This document shows positions 6,725-14,148 of a stretch of 16,846 nt of DNA, in pieces. Source of the DNA: CAVPGH01 sp046726955 (GTDB lineage: Bacteria > Acidobacteriota > Vicinamibacteria > Fen-336); contig JBKPBQ010000125.1 in NCBI GenBank assembly GCA_046726955.1, forward strand, positions 1-16,846. The letters are read 5' to 3'. The stretch's first letter is position 1, and each line of letters starts with the position of its first letter. A program made the position numbers and the translations under genes. The notes under the pieces are model-generated. The model ran no database searches and was not told where the DNA came from. It saw only the letters and a list, made by a program, of their open reading frames with translations.

Positions 6725-7633
6725 TCAGGCAGGCGTGAACGCGGCCGCGTGGCGGCGGGCGAATTCGGCGGCGGAAATCGGCGCACGGCCGACCAGCTGC
6801 TGGAAGGTGTCGGTCATGCGGTCATAGCGGTTGTCGCGATGCAGCTGGGCCATGACGACCAGGTGTGCGACCAGATGCGCCGGCTGTTGTAGCTCCCGCA
6901 GCTTGGCTTCCCAGATCTGCGGCGGCACGTCGACGTATTGGATGGTGCGGCCCAGAGCACCGCTGAACTCCCGTGCGAGCTCGGCCATCGTCAGCGACTG
7001 GGGGCCGGTCAGTTCGTAGACCTTGCCGATATGCGGCTCTGGGTTGGCCAGCACAGCTGCGGCGGCAGCCCCCACGTCGGCGGCGGCGATCGGCGAGGTC
7101 TTGCCGTCGGCGAACGGCAGGCGGATGGCGTTGTCGTCGCGGATGCCCTTGGCCGCCTGCAGCAGGAACATGCCGTCGAAGAAAACGGTTGGACGCAGGT
7201 AGACCACCGGCAGGCCGGACCAGCGCAGCATCCGCTCCGCGAGCCACTCCTGCTTCTGTTCCGGGCTACCCGTGGTCTCTGTCTCGCTCATCTGCGACAG
7301 CGTCATCTGCGACAAATTGACGAGCGCCTTCACACCCAGGCTTTTGGCCGTGACCGCGACGTTGGCGGCCGCTTCCAGGTAGTTGGGCGAAACCGAGATC
7401 GTGAAATACACCACTGAGCAGCCCTGCATGGCCGCGCGCACAGCGATGATGTCGAGCATGTCGGCGACCACGACTTCGGCGCCCAGGTCACGCAGTATGT
7501 CGGCGCGCGCATCCAGCTTGCGCACCATTGCGCGTACGCGTTGACCTTGTTCCAACAGGATGGTGATGGCCGTGCGCGCGGTCGAGCCGTAGCCGCCGGC
7601 GGCGCCGGTGACGAGGATGGTTTCTTGGGACAT
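6725..7633 (-). CDS. NmrA/SDR-family NAD(P)-binding protein, quinone-oxidoreductase-like
   Basis: This 302-residue atypical short-chain dehydrogenase has the N-terminal nucleotide-binding motif ILVTGAAGGYG (Gly10, Gly13, Gly16, GXXGXXG). VRAMVRKLDARADIL follows, where the Arg after the second strand is typical of NADP preference, and then VVVADMLD. The later core includes LRPTVFFDGMF and GKVYELTGPQSLTMAEL, as in NmrA and QOR2-type proteins. The classical YxxxK catalytic pair of SDRs is not evident. The ATG at 7633 is preferred because AAGGAAG lies 7 nt upstream and the Gly-rich motif follows at once. An in-frame extension to 7699 adds non-family sequence across the promoter. It is divergent from the haloperoxidase gene. 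Substrate is unknown, and roles in quinone or electrophile detoxification or redox sensing are possible. Confidence 0.88.
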   Translation of the reverse strand: MSQETILVTGAAGGYGSTARTAITILLEQGQRVRAMVRKLDARADILRDLGAEVVVADMLDIIAVRAAMQGCSVVYFTISVSPNYLEAAANVAVTAKSLGVKALVNLSQMTLSQMSETETTGSPEQKQEWLAERMLRWSGLPVVYLRPTVFFDGMFLLQAAKGIRDDNAIRLPFADGKTSPIAAADVGAAAAAVLANPEPHIGKVYELTGPQSLTMAELAREFSGALGRTIQYVDVPPQIWEAKLRELQQPAHLVAHLVVMAQLHRDNRYDRMTDTFQQLVGRAPISAAEFARRHAAAFTPA

Positions 7634-7665
7634 GATTTTCTTCCTTGTATTAATGAGCAAAACGA

Positions 7666-7678
7666 ACGGTACCGTACC
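7666..7678. promoter_or_regulatory. Palindrome ACGGTACCGT upstream of the NmrA-type gene
   Basis: ACGGTACCGT (7666-7675) is a perfect palindrome, overlapping a second one, GGTAC-C-GTACC (7668-7678). On the minus strand it precedes an AT-rich stretch with TTAATAC, a possible -10, and the AAGGAAG ribosome site. It would overlap the -35 region of the NmrA-type promoter. TetR-type repressors often use such sites, but no TetR gene is in the window. Confidence 0.4.
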
Positions 7679-7699
7679 CAGCCCCCCCAGGCGCGTCAT

Positions 7700-7732
7700 T
7701 AGCAGCTCTTTAGCAACTCTCTAGCCGACCTC
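7700..7732. repeat. Three tandem 11-bp direct repeats upstream of the haloperoxidase gene
   Basis: The copies are TAGCAGCTCTT (7700-7710), TAGCAACTCTC (7711-7721) and TAGCCGACCTC (7722-7732). Six of 11 positions match in all three and nine of 11 match between the first two. The period is one helical turn and the array ends 55 bp before the start codon. Winged-helix regulators of the OmpR/SARP type commonly bind direct repeats with 11-bp spacing, so this is a candidate activator site. Confidence 0.5.
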
Positions 7733-7787
7733 TGGGGACTCCATGTGGGCGCCTGCCCATGTTCCGTGGGTAACCACGGAGGTCTCA

Positions 7788-9107
7788 ATGAAGCGGATCT
7801 TGTCCCTGGCCGTCGGCCTCGCCCTTCTGGGCGGCCTGTCCTTCGCGAGGCCGAGCCTCGCCCTTGCCGAGAATGACGGCTCCGACCCTGCCCGCGCCCG
7901 AGCCGCGGCCAAGGCCGACACCTTCGTCCTGCTGCAGTGGAACGAGATCGCCGTCCAGGCGATCGGCGCCACCCCACCGTTCCCGTCGACGCGCGCCATG
8001 GCGATCGTCCAAGTCGCCGTGTTCGAGGCGGTGAACGCGATCACCCGCCGGTACGTCCCGTACCTCGGCACCGTCAGCGCGCCGGAAGGCGCCTCGGCCA
8101 GGGCCGCCGTGGTGACCGCGGCGCACGACACGCTGGTGTGGCTTTTCCCGGCCCAGCAGGGCTTCCTCGACGACAAGCAGACCGAGTCGCTGCTTGCGAT
8201 CCACGATGGACCGGCCAAGGAGGACGGGATGGCCGTCGGCCGGGCCGCAGCCGCGGCGATGATCGCCAACCGCACCGGTGACGGCTCCACCCTGGCGCAG
8301 TTCTACACTCCGGCGAGCGACGCGCCGTACGAGTGGCAGCCGACCCCCGGCTGCGCGAGCGCCCCCGCCAACAACCGCGGCTTGTTCTTCCACTGGCAGC
8401 TCGTCAAGCCCTTCGGCATCCTGAGCTCGGCGCAGTTCCGTGCGCCGCAGCCGCCCGCGCTCGCGAGCGCCCGCTACGCGAGGGACTTCGAGGAGGTGAA
8501 GGCCGTGGGCGACGCGGCCAGCACAGAGCGCCCGCGCGATCGCGCGGACGTCGCCACGCTGTTCGCGGCGCAGCCGCCGCACCGCGGCTGGAACCTGGTC
8601 GCCCGTCAGCTCGCGGCCGCTCGTCACGACGGCATTACCCGCACGGCCCGGACGCTGGCGATCATGAACATGTCGCTCAGCGACGCCCACATCACCGTGT
8701 TCGAATCGAAGTACTTCTATCGCACCTGGCGCCCCGAGACGGCGGTCCACCGCGCCGACGGGGACGGCAATCCCTGCACGAGCCCGGACCCGGACTACGG
8801 CCCGTTCGTCGTGACGCCGTGCTTCCCGGGCTACCCTTCCGCGCACGGTGCGGGCGGGGGCGCGGCCCGCGTGGTCCTGGAGCGCGCCTACGGCCGCAAG
8901 GGTCACGACCTGACGATCACGGATGCCGGGGCGCCTGGCATCGTCCTTCACTACTCGGACCTGCGCGACATCACGGACGACGTGTCCGACGCGCGCGTGT
9001 ACGGCGGCATCCACTTCCGCTACGACCAGGTCGCCGGCAACAGGATGGGCGAGGCGATCGGCCGGTACAACCTCCGTCACCTGCTGCGGCGACTCGAAGA
9101 GGACTGA
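7788..9107 (+). CDS. Exported vanadium-dependent haloperoxidase-family protein (PAP2 superfamily)
   Basis: This 439-residue protein starts at ATG 7788, which has GGAGG five nt upstream and opens a clear signal peptide (MKRILSLAVGLALLGG, likely cleavage near residue 27). An in-frame ATG at 7743 would put 15 extra residues before the signal, so it was rejected. The vanadate/phosphate-binding motifs of the superfamily are in order. They are KYFYRTWRP (Lys308, Arg315), YPSAHG (Ser351, Ala352, His353) and ARVYGGIHFRYD (Arg403, His409). The spacing K-x6-R and R-x5-H matches vanadium chloroperoxidase. The usual PSGH is PSAH here. Such enzymes oxidise halides with hydrogen peroxide, while relatives are acid phosphatases, so halide use is unproven. 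It converges on the TPR regulator gene. Confidence 0.9.
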   Translation: MKRILSLAVGLALLGGLSFARPSLALAENDGSDPARARAAAKADTFVLLQWNEIAVQAIGATPPFPSTRAMAIVQVAVFEAVNAITRRYVPYLGTVSAPEGASARAAVVTAAHDTLVWLFPAQQGFLDDKQTESLLAIHDGPAKEDGMAVGRAAAAAMIANRTGDGSTLAQFYTPASDAPYEWQPTPGCASAPANNRGLFFHWQLVKPFGILSSAQFRAPQPPALASARYARDFEEVKAVGDAASTERPRDRADVATLFAAQPPHRGWNLVARQLAAARHDGITRTARTLAIMNMSLSDAHITVFESKYFYRTWRPETAVHRADGDGNPCTSPDPDYGPFVVTPCFPGYPSAHGAGGGAARVVLERAYGRKGHDLTITDAGAPGIVLHYSDLRDITDDVSDARVYGGIHFRYDQVAGNRMGEAIGRYNLRHLLRRLEED

Positions 9108-9115
9108 CGTGGGGA

Positions 9116-9132
9116 CGCCGCGGGTTACGGCG
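9116..9132. terminator. Weak hairpin in the convergent junction
   Basis: CGCCG (9116-9120) and CGGCG (9128-9132) can pair around a 7-nt loop between the convergent haloperoxidase and TPR-regulator genes. It overlaps the regulator's stop codon. The stem is only 5 bp and no T-run follows on either strand, so this is a low-confidence call. Confidence 0.2.
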
Positions 9133-10972
9133 CGAGGCCGATGCGACGGACCATCCCGGCGAACCGAGGGTCCGGCCGCAAGACGTCCAGCTCGGGCCAC
9201 ACCCTCAGGTACACGAGATGGAACGCCCGCTCGGCGGCCGCTTCCTCCAGCCAGCGAAACGCCTCCTCGCGCTCTCCCAGGGCGGCATGGATCATGGCCA
9301 GATCGAGGGAGGAGACGTATTGCGAGGCGCGCAGCCGCATCAGCTCGGTCAGCATCGCGCGGGCCTTCGCCCGGTCGCCGGAAGCCGCGTAGGCAAAGGC
9401 GAGCGTCCCCTGCGTGAGCGGGCTTTCCCCGGACAAGCGGACGGCGTCGCGGAGCTCGGCCAGGGCTTCCGGGAACCGGCCCTTCTGGAGGTAGGCGCGA
9501 CCGAGATACCAATGTCCCACCCCGAACTCGGGATAGAGGTCGATCGTCTTGCGGCATTCCTCGATCGCTTCGTCGTAACGTCGCGCGAAGAAGTGCGTCG
9601 CTCCCACGAAGGCGTTGAATACCGGTGAGAGCGGGTCGAGCTGCTGGGCGCGGCGGGCCTCGGAGAGGGCCTCCTCCAGGTGGCCGGTCGGTGTGAGGTA
9701 GTGAACGGCGTACCACTGGTGCGCCGTTCCGTATTCGGGATCGAGGAGGATCGCCTGCCGCCATTCGCCCTCCGCCGCCGTCCAGTCCCAGTCGTAGTTG
9801 CCGTAGACGTGGGCGAGCGAGACGTGGGCCTCCGCGAGCGACGGTGCGACCTTCAGCGCCTTCTGCGCTTCCGCCTTCGCGTGCGGCATCGCCTCGTGGG
9901 GCCGCTCGTACTGGTAGTAGGCGAGGCCGATGTACGAGTCGGCGACGCCGGTGTAGGCGCGTGAGTACGTGGGGTCGCGCTCCACGGCCTCTCGGAAGAA
10001 CGCCAGCCCGCGCTGGAAGCCCTCCCGGGTCCGCTTGTTCCAGAAGAAGCGCCCCTTCAGGTAGAGGTGATAGGCCTCGGTGTCGTCGGTGTCCCGCAGG
10101 CTGAGAACCCTGCGCTGGGCGTCGGTGAGCCGGGGGGTGAGCTCTTCCGCCACCCGCTGGGAGATGGAGTCCTGCAGGCTGAAGATGTCGCTCAGCCTCT
10201 CGTCGAACGCCTGGGCCCAGAGGGTGGACCCGTCGCTCACGCGCAGCAACCTCACGGTTGCGCGAAGGCGCCCGGCGGCGGATTGGATGCTGCCGTCCAG
10301 CACCGCGTCCACCTGCAGCTCCCGTCCTACCGCGACCGGATCCTGGTCCGAACGGACGTATTTCTGCACGGCCCCCGTCGAGCGCACGATCAACACCTTC
10401 GTGCGGCCAAGGCGCGTGATCAGCGCGTCCGCCATGCCGAGGCCGATCGTCTCGCCGTCGGAGCCAGTCAGCGAACGAAACGGAAGGACGGCCAGCGACC
10501 GCACCGGTGCGCCGGCTGTCCGCGCCCGGTACATCCAGACGAGGCCGGTGGCGAGACAGAGGGTCGCCAGGGCCGCGCCCACCGCCCACCGGCGCCTGCG
10601 CGGCTCCTTCGTTGCCGGCTCGCGCAGACCGCCCACGAATCGATACCCGCGGCGGGGGACGGTCTCGATGTACTGCCGGTCCGACGGGCCTTCACCGAGC
10701 GCCTTGCGCAGGGCAGAGACCGTGACGGTGAGGTTGTTCTCCTCCACCACGGCGTCCGACCAGACGAGCCTCAGCAGCTCCTCCTTGCGGAGGAGACGCC
10801 CGTCGTTCTTCGCCAGGACCTCGAGCAGGTCGAAGGCCTTGATGGTCAGCGGAACGGGCTGGCCGTCGCGCAGCAGGCGCCGCTCGCGAGAATCGAGGAG
10901 GAAGGGACCGAAGACGTAGACGTCTTCCCTGGGTTCCGTCACGGGAGCATGGCCGCGTAGACCGTCCGGCAT
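9125..10972 (-). CDS. Membrane-bound winged-helix regulator with TolB-like and TPR domains
   Basis: This 615-residue one-component regulator has an OmpR/CadC-type winged helix at about 18-115 (VYVFGPFLLDSRERRLLRDG, LTIKAFDLLEVLAKN, ENNLTVTVSALRKALGE, YIETVPRRGYRFVG). A basic stretch RRRR and one membrane helix follow (about 129-147). A TolB-like beta/alpha domain covers about 157-280 (RSLAVLPFRSL, LGMADALITRL, VDAVLDGSIQ), and a TPR array runs from about 300 to the end. The DNA-binding part is cytoplasmic and the TolB/TPR part should face the periplasm, so signal detection probably occurs there, as in CadC. Such proteins are abundant in Acidobacteriota. The ribosome site is weak and GTG at codon 11 is an alternative start. 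It is divergent from the GH127 gene, its likeliest target. Confidence 0.9.
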   Translation of the reverse strand: MPDGLRGHAPVTEPREDVYVFGPFLLDSRERRLLRDGQPVPLTIKAFDLLEVLAKNDGRLLRKEELLRLVWSDAVVEENNLTVTVSALRKALGEGPSDRQYIETVPRRGYRFVGGLREPATKEPRRRRWAVGAALATLCLATGLVWMYRARTAGAPVRSLAVLPFRSLTGSDGETIGLGMADALITRLGRTKVLIVRSTGAVQKYVRSDQDPVAVGRELQVDAVLDGSIQSAAGRLRATVRLLRVSDGSTLWAQAFDERLSDIFSLQDSISQRVAEELTPRLTDAQRRVLSLRDTDDTEAYHLYLKGRFFWNKRTREGFQRGLAFFREAVERDPTYSRAYTGVADSYIGLAYYQYERPHEAMPHAKAEAQKALKVAPSLAEAHVSLAHVYGNYDWDWTAAEGEWRQAILLDPEYGTAHQWYAVHYLTPTGHLEEALSEARRAQQLDPLSPVFNAFVGATHFFARRYDEAIEECRKTIDLYPEFGVGHWYLGRAYLQKGRFPEALAELRDAVRLSGESPLTQGTLAFAYAASGDRAKARAMLTELMRLRASQYVSSLDLAMIHAALGEREEAFRWLEEAAAERAFHLVYLRVWPELDVLRPDPRFAGMVRRIGLAP

Positions 10973-11137
10973 TCTCGATTCGACTCGACTGCGTGGAGGC
11001 TAACCCCCTCACGCGGCAGCGTCAATCACGGGGAAGCGCTACACTCGACGTGACCTCAGGATCCCACGCGCGACGTCGGCGCCCTGCGGGAACCCTTCCG
11101 CACACGTCGCCGGTCGCGTAACAGAGAGGCGAGAGGC
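10973..11137. promoter_or_regulatory. Divergent promoter region between TPR regulator and GH127 gene
   Basis: The 165-bp gap must hold both promoters. TACACT (11040-11045) is a possible plus-strand -10 but lacks a clear -35. GAGAGG (11124-11129) lies 8 nt before the GH127 ATG and is its ribosome site. I see no convincing long palindrome or copy of the 11-bp repeats found upstream of the haloperoxidase gene. Confidence 0.35.
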
Positions 11138-13165
11138 ATGACCCGATTCCCGACTGCCCAGACGCTGTCCCTCGCGCTCGGCCTCGCGAGCGCTGCCCTT
11201 CCGGGCTTCACCGCGGAGCCGGCACCCGCCCGCGACTACCCGATCCAGCCGGTGCCGTTTGCCCAGACCGAGATCGCGGACGGTTTCTGGGCGCCGCGGA
11301 TCGACAGGAACCGCAGCGTCACCGTCCAGCACAACCTCCAGAGCTGCGAGCGCACCGGGCGGATCCAAAACTTCGTCGTGGCCGCCCGAAAGGCCGAGGG
11401 CGCGTTCCAGGGTGTCTTCGGGTTCGACGATTCGGACGTCTACAAGGTCATCGAAGGCGCCGCCTACACCCTGGGCCTGCAGCCCGACCCGCAGCTGGAC
11501 CGCCAGCTCGACGGCGTGATCGCCAAGATCGCGGCCGCGCAGGCGCCGGACGGCTACCTGTATACAGTCGGGCAGATCGGCAAGACCGCCGAGAAGCCGA
11601 TCTGTTGCGTGGGCATGACGCGTTGGGTGGGCGAGCGCGAGAGCCACGAGCTGTACAACGCCGGGCACCTGTTCGAGGCCGCGGTGGCCCACTACCAGGC
11701 CACGGGCAAGCGGAACCTGCTGGACGTGGCGACGAAGGAGGCCGACCTGCTGACCCGCGTCTTCGGGCCTGGCAAGAACATGCTCGTCCCCGGACACGAG
11801 GAAGTCGAGATGGGCCTCGTCAAGCTGTATCTCGTGACCGGCAAGAAAGACTACCTCGAGCTCGCGCGCTTCTTCCTGGACCAGAGGGGCAACGCCAAGG
11901 GCCACGAGCTGTACGGCCCCTACAACCAGGACCACATGCCGATCGTCCAGCAGTCGACCGCGGTGGGCCACGCGGTGCGCGCGGCCTACCTGTACTCGGG
12001 CATGGCGGATGTCGCAGCGCTCACCGGCGCGCAAGGCTACGTGCCGGCCCTCGACCGGATCTGGACCGACGTCGTCTCGACCAAGATCTACGTCACGGGC
12101 GGCATCGGCGCCGAGCACGAGGGAGAGGCGATGGGCGACGAGTTCCACCTGCCGAACCGGACCGCCTACGCCGAGACCTGCGCGGCGATCGCGAACGCGA
12201 TGTGGAACTATCGGCTCTTCCGCCTTCACGGCGACGCGAAGTACATCGACATCCTCGAGCGGACCGCCTACAACGCGATCCTCTCCGGCGTCGCGCTGAG
12301 CGGCGACCAGTTCTTCTACGTCAACCCGCTGGCCTCGGACGCGAAATACGCGTTCAACGCCGACAACTCGACGGGCCGGCGCCCGTGGTTCAAGTGCTCG
12401 TGCTGCCCGCCCAACGTGGCGCGCTTCCTCGCGAGCTTCGGCAGCTACGTCTACGCCCAGGGCGACGACGGGATCTACGTCAACCTGTTCGTCGCCGGGA
12501 AGACGCGCGTCGATCTGAACGGGCGCAGGGTGGAGCTGCGCCAGACGACCGAGTACCCCTGGAAGGGCGACGTCGCGATCGGCGTGAAGCCCGACGCCGA
12601 GTCGGAGTTCGCGCTGCACGTCCGCGTGCCGGGCTGGGCGCGGGAGCAGCCGGTGCCGAGCGACCTGTACCGGTACAAGGACGGTGCCGGTCTTCCCTAC
12701 ACGCTCTCGGTCAACGGACAGCCGGCCAAGGGCGAGCTCGTACGGGGCTACGCCGTCCTGAAGCGGCGCTGGAAGGCGGGCGACACCGTCCAGCTGTCCC
12801 TGCCGATGCCGGTGCGCCGGGTCGTCAGCGACGATCGCGTGGCGGCGAACAAAGGGCGGGTCGCCCTCGAGCGGGGACCGATCGTGTACGCGATCGAGTC
12901 TGTCGACAACGGAGGCGACGTCTTCAACGTCGTCCTTCCCGACGACGCGGCCCTGTCGGCCAAGCCCCGCCCCGACCTGCTCGGGGGCGTGACCGTCATC
13001 ACGGGGCGGGCGCTCGGCCTGTATCCCGGGGACGACGGGCGCACGGTGGTCACGCGCGAGCAGGACTTCCTCGCGGTCCCGTACAACGTCTGGTCGAACC
13101 GCGGCGAGGACCGGATGGCCGTGTGGCTGCCGCGGAAGGTCAGCCTCGACTTCGCGGTGCCCTAG
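11138..13165 (+). CDS. GH127-family beta-L-arabinofuranosidase, exported
   Basis: This 675-residue protein has a signal-like N-terminus (about 8-26, ending FTA) and the full (alpha/alpha)6 plus beta layout of GH127 (formerly DUF1680, HypBA1-type). The catalytic landmarks match the characterised enzyme in order and spacing. They are GEAMG (Glu330, proposed acid/base), AETC (Glu346, Cys348) 16 residues later, and KCSCCPPN (Cys420, Cys422, Cys423). In HypBA1 one Cys of this last pair is the nucleophile, and the Glu and Cys residues bind zinc. The C-terminal half has the beta-sandwich motifs FALHVRVPGWA and LERGPIVYAIE. It should release L-arabinofuranose from plant or glycoprotein arabinan-type oligosaccharides in the periplasm or outside. 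Other GH127 specificities exist, so the exact linkage is uncertain. Confidence 0.93.
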   Translation: MTRFPTAQTLSLALGLASAALPGFTAEPAPARDYPIQPVPFAQTEIADGFWAPRIDRNRSVTVQHNLQSCERTGRIQNFVVAARKAEGAFQGVFGFDDSDVYKVIEGAAYTLGLQPDPQLDRQLDGVIAKIAAAQAPDGYLYTVGQIGKTAEKPICCVGMTRWVGERESHELYNAGHLFEAAVAHYQATGKRNLLDVATKEADLLTRVFGPGKNMLVPGHEEVEMGLVKLYLVTGKKDYLELARFFLDQRGNAKGHELYGPYNQDHMPIVQQSTAVGHAVRAAYLYSGMADVAALTGAQGYVPALDRIWTDVVSTKIYVTGGIGAEHEGEAMGDEFHLPNRTAYAETCAAIANAMWNYRLFRLHGDAKYIDILERTAYNAILSGVALSGDQFFYVNPLASDAKYAFNADNSTGRRPWFKCSCCPPNVARFLASFGSYVYAQGDDGIYVNLFVAGKTRVDLNGRRVELRQTTEYPWKGDVAIGVKPDAESEFALHVRVPGWAREQPVPSDLYRYKDGAGLPYTLSVNGQPAKGELVRGYAVLKRRWKAGDTVQLSLPMPVRRVVSDDRVAANKGRVALERGPIVYAIESVDNGGDVFNVVLPDDAALSAKPRPDLLGGVTVITGRALGLYPGDDGRTVVTREQDFLAVPYNVWSNRGEDRMAVWLPRKVSLDFAVP

Positions 13166-13434
13166 ACCCTCGACGTCGCGAGCGGCGCTTCCTTCCTCCT
13201 CCGCTGGATTCTCCTTGACCGCGTCTCGCGCGGGGGCGTAGCCTCCTCGAAGCCACGCTGAGCGGAGTCGCGAGGGCGCATCGCGGTGCGCCTCGGCCCC
13301 CGCACCATTCGGCCAAGGAGATTCGAGGGCGCGGCCGTCAGCCACGTGTGCCGCGACGGCCCCACGACGGCGCCATCCTTCGTCACGGTAGCGAAAGCAA
13401 TTGCGTGTGAGTCCGGCATGAAGAGGGCTGATCC
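13166..13434. other. Intergenic region, no gene recognised
   Basis: These 269 bp between the GH127 stop and the DUF1275 start hold no reading frame that I recognise on either strand. A hairpin of GGCGCA (13275-13280) and TGCGCC (13287-13292) with a 6-nt loop is present, without a T-run. GAGGG about 10 nt before ATG 13435 may serve as a ribosome site. Confidence 0.4.
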
Positions 13435-14138
13435 ATGTCTTCGGAGCGTCCCCGCATCCTGATCCCGGTTCTGCTGGCCTTGACTGTGGTCACGGGCCTC
13501 ATCGATGCCGTTAGCTACCTCGGTCTGGGTCACGTCTTCACGGCGACATGACCGGCAACGTGGTCCTGCTGGGATTCGCGGCCGCGGGCGCGCCCGGGCA
13601 TTCCCTGGCTCGATCGGGCGCAGCCTTGATCGCCTTCGTCGCGGGAACAGTGATCGGGGGACGAGCGGTTCTGCAGTGGGGCACGGGCCCCCGGCAGCGC
13701 TTGACCGTCGCCGCCTGCGGCATCGAGGCCGTCTTGCTGGCGGCGGCGATGGCCGTCTCTCTCAGCGCCCGGACCGGGTCCGAGATCGACGCGGCCCGCG
13801 TCTACGCCGTGATCGGCCTGACCGGGATCGCGATGGGCGTCCGCAACGCGACCGTGCGCAAGCTCGGCGTGCCCGACCTCACGACGACGGTGCTCACGCT
13901 CGCGATCACGGGCCTCGGCGCGGACTCGAGCCTCGCCGGAGCCACGAATGCGAATTGGGCGCGACGCCTCGCCGCCGTAGTCGCCCTGCTCGCGGGCGCG
14001 GCGGGGGGCGCCTTCTTGCTGAGGTCTTCGCTCTCGCTGGCCCTCGCGGTGGCCGCGGCGCTCTCGGGTTTCTGCGGTGCCGCCGCCCATCTCGGCGGCC
14101 GCGAAGTCGTGGCGCCCCTCGGGGCGCGTCTAACGTAG
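13435..14138 (+). pseudogene. DUF1275 (YoaK-family) membrane protein with one-base frameshift
   Basis: From ATG 13435 the frame encodes 37 residues of DUF1275 sequence (LALTVVTGLIDAVSYLGLGH, then VFTA), then reads Thr and stops at TGA 13549-13551. The family sequence resumes at once in another frame with MTGNVVLLGFAAAGAPGHS (ATG 13548) and runs to 14138. The family has N-M-T-G-N here, so gcgacatgacc most simply lost one A from gcgaacatgacc. Restored, it would be about 234 residues, the normal size, with roughly six membrane helices. The start and stop overlap as ATGA, so the 196-residue second part could in theory be translated by coupling, but it would lack the first helix. Function in the family is not established. 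Sequence error and true frameshift are both possible. Confidence 0.8.
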
Positions 14139-14148
14139 GAGGCAGGAC

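Noticed and set aside
7634..7699. Upstream extension of the NmrA-type protein
   Set aside because: It would run through the palindrome and promoter region. The ATG at 7633 has a good ribosome site and starts directly before the GXXGXXG motif.
7785..10589. Long minus-strand frame covering the haloperoxidase gene and part of the TPR gene
   Set aside because: The composition is low-complexity Arg/Gly/Pro/Ala and the true genes on both strands explain the region.
13275..13292. GGCGCA/TGCGCC hairpin as a GH127 terminator
   Set aside because: It lies over 100 bp after the stop and has no T-run, so I noted it only inside the intergenic entry.
11039..13345. Long minus-strand frame opposite the GH127 gene
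   Set aside because: The GH127 frame has all catalytic residues in order, while the antisense frame has no recognisable motif.
13162..13533. A 123-codon minus-strand frame across the gap before the DUF1275 gene
   Set aside because: It overlaps the DUF1275 N-terminus, has no family I recognise, and its C-terminal part is Arg-rich and low in complexity.
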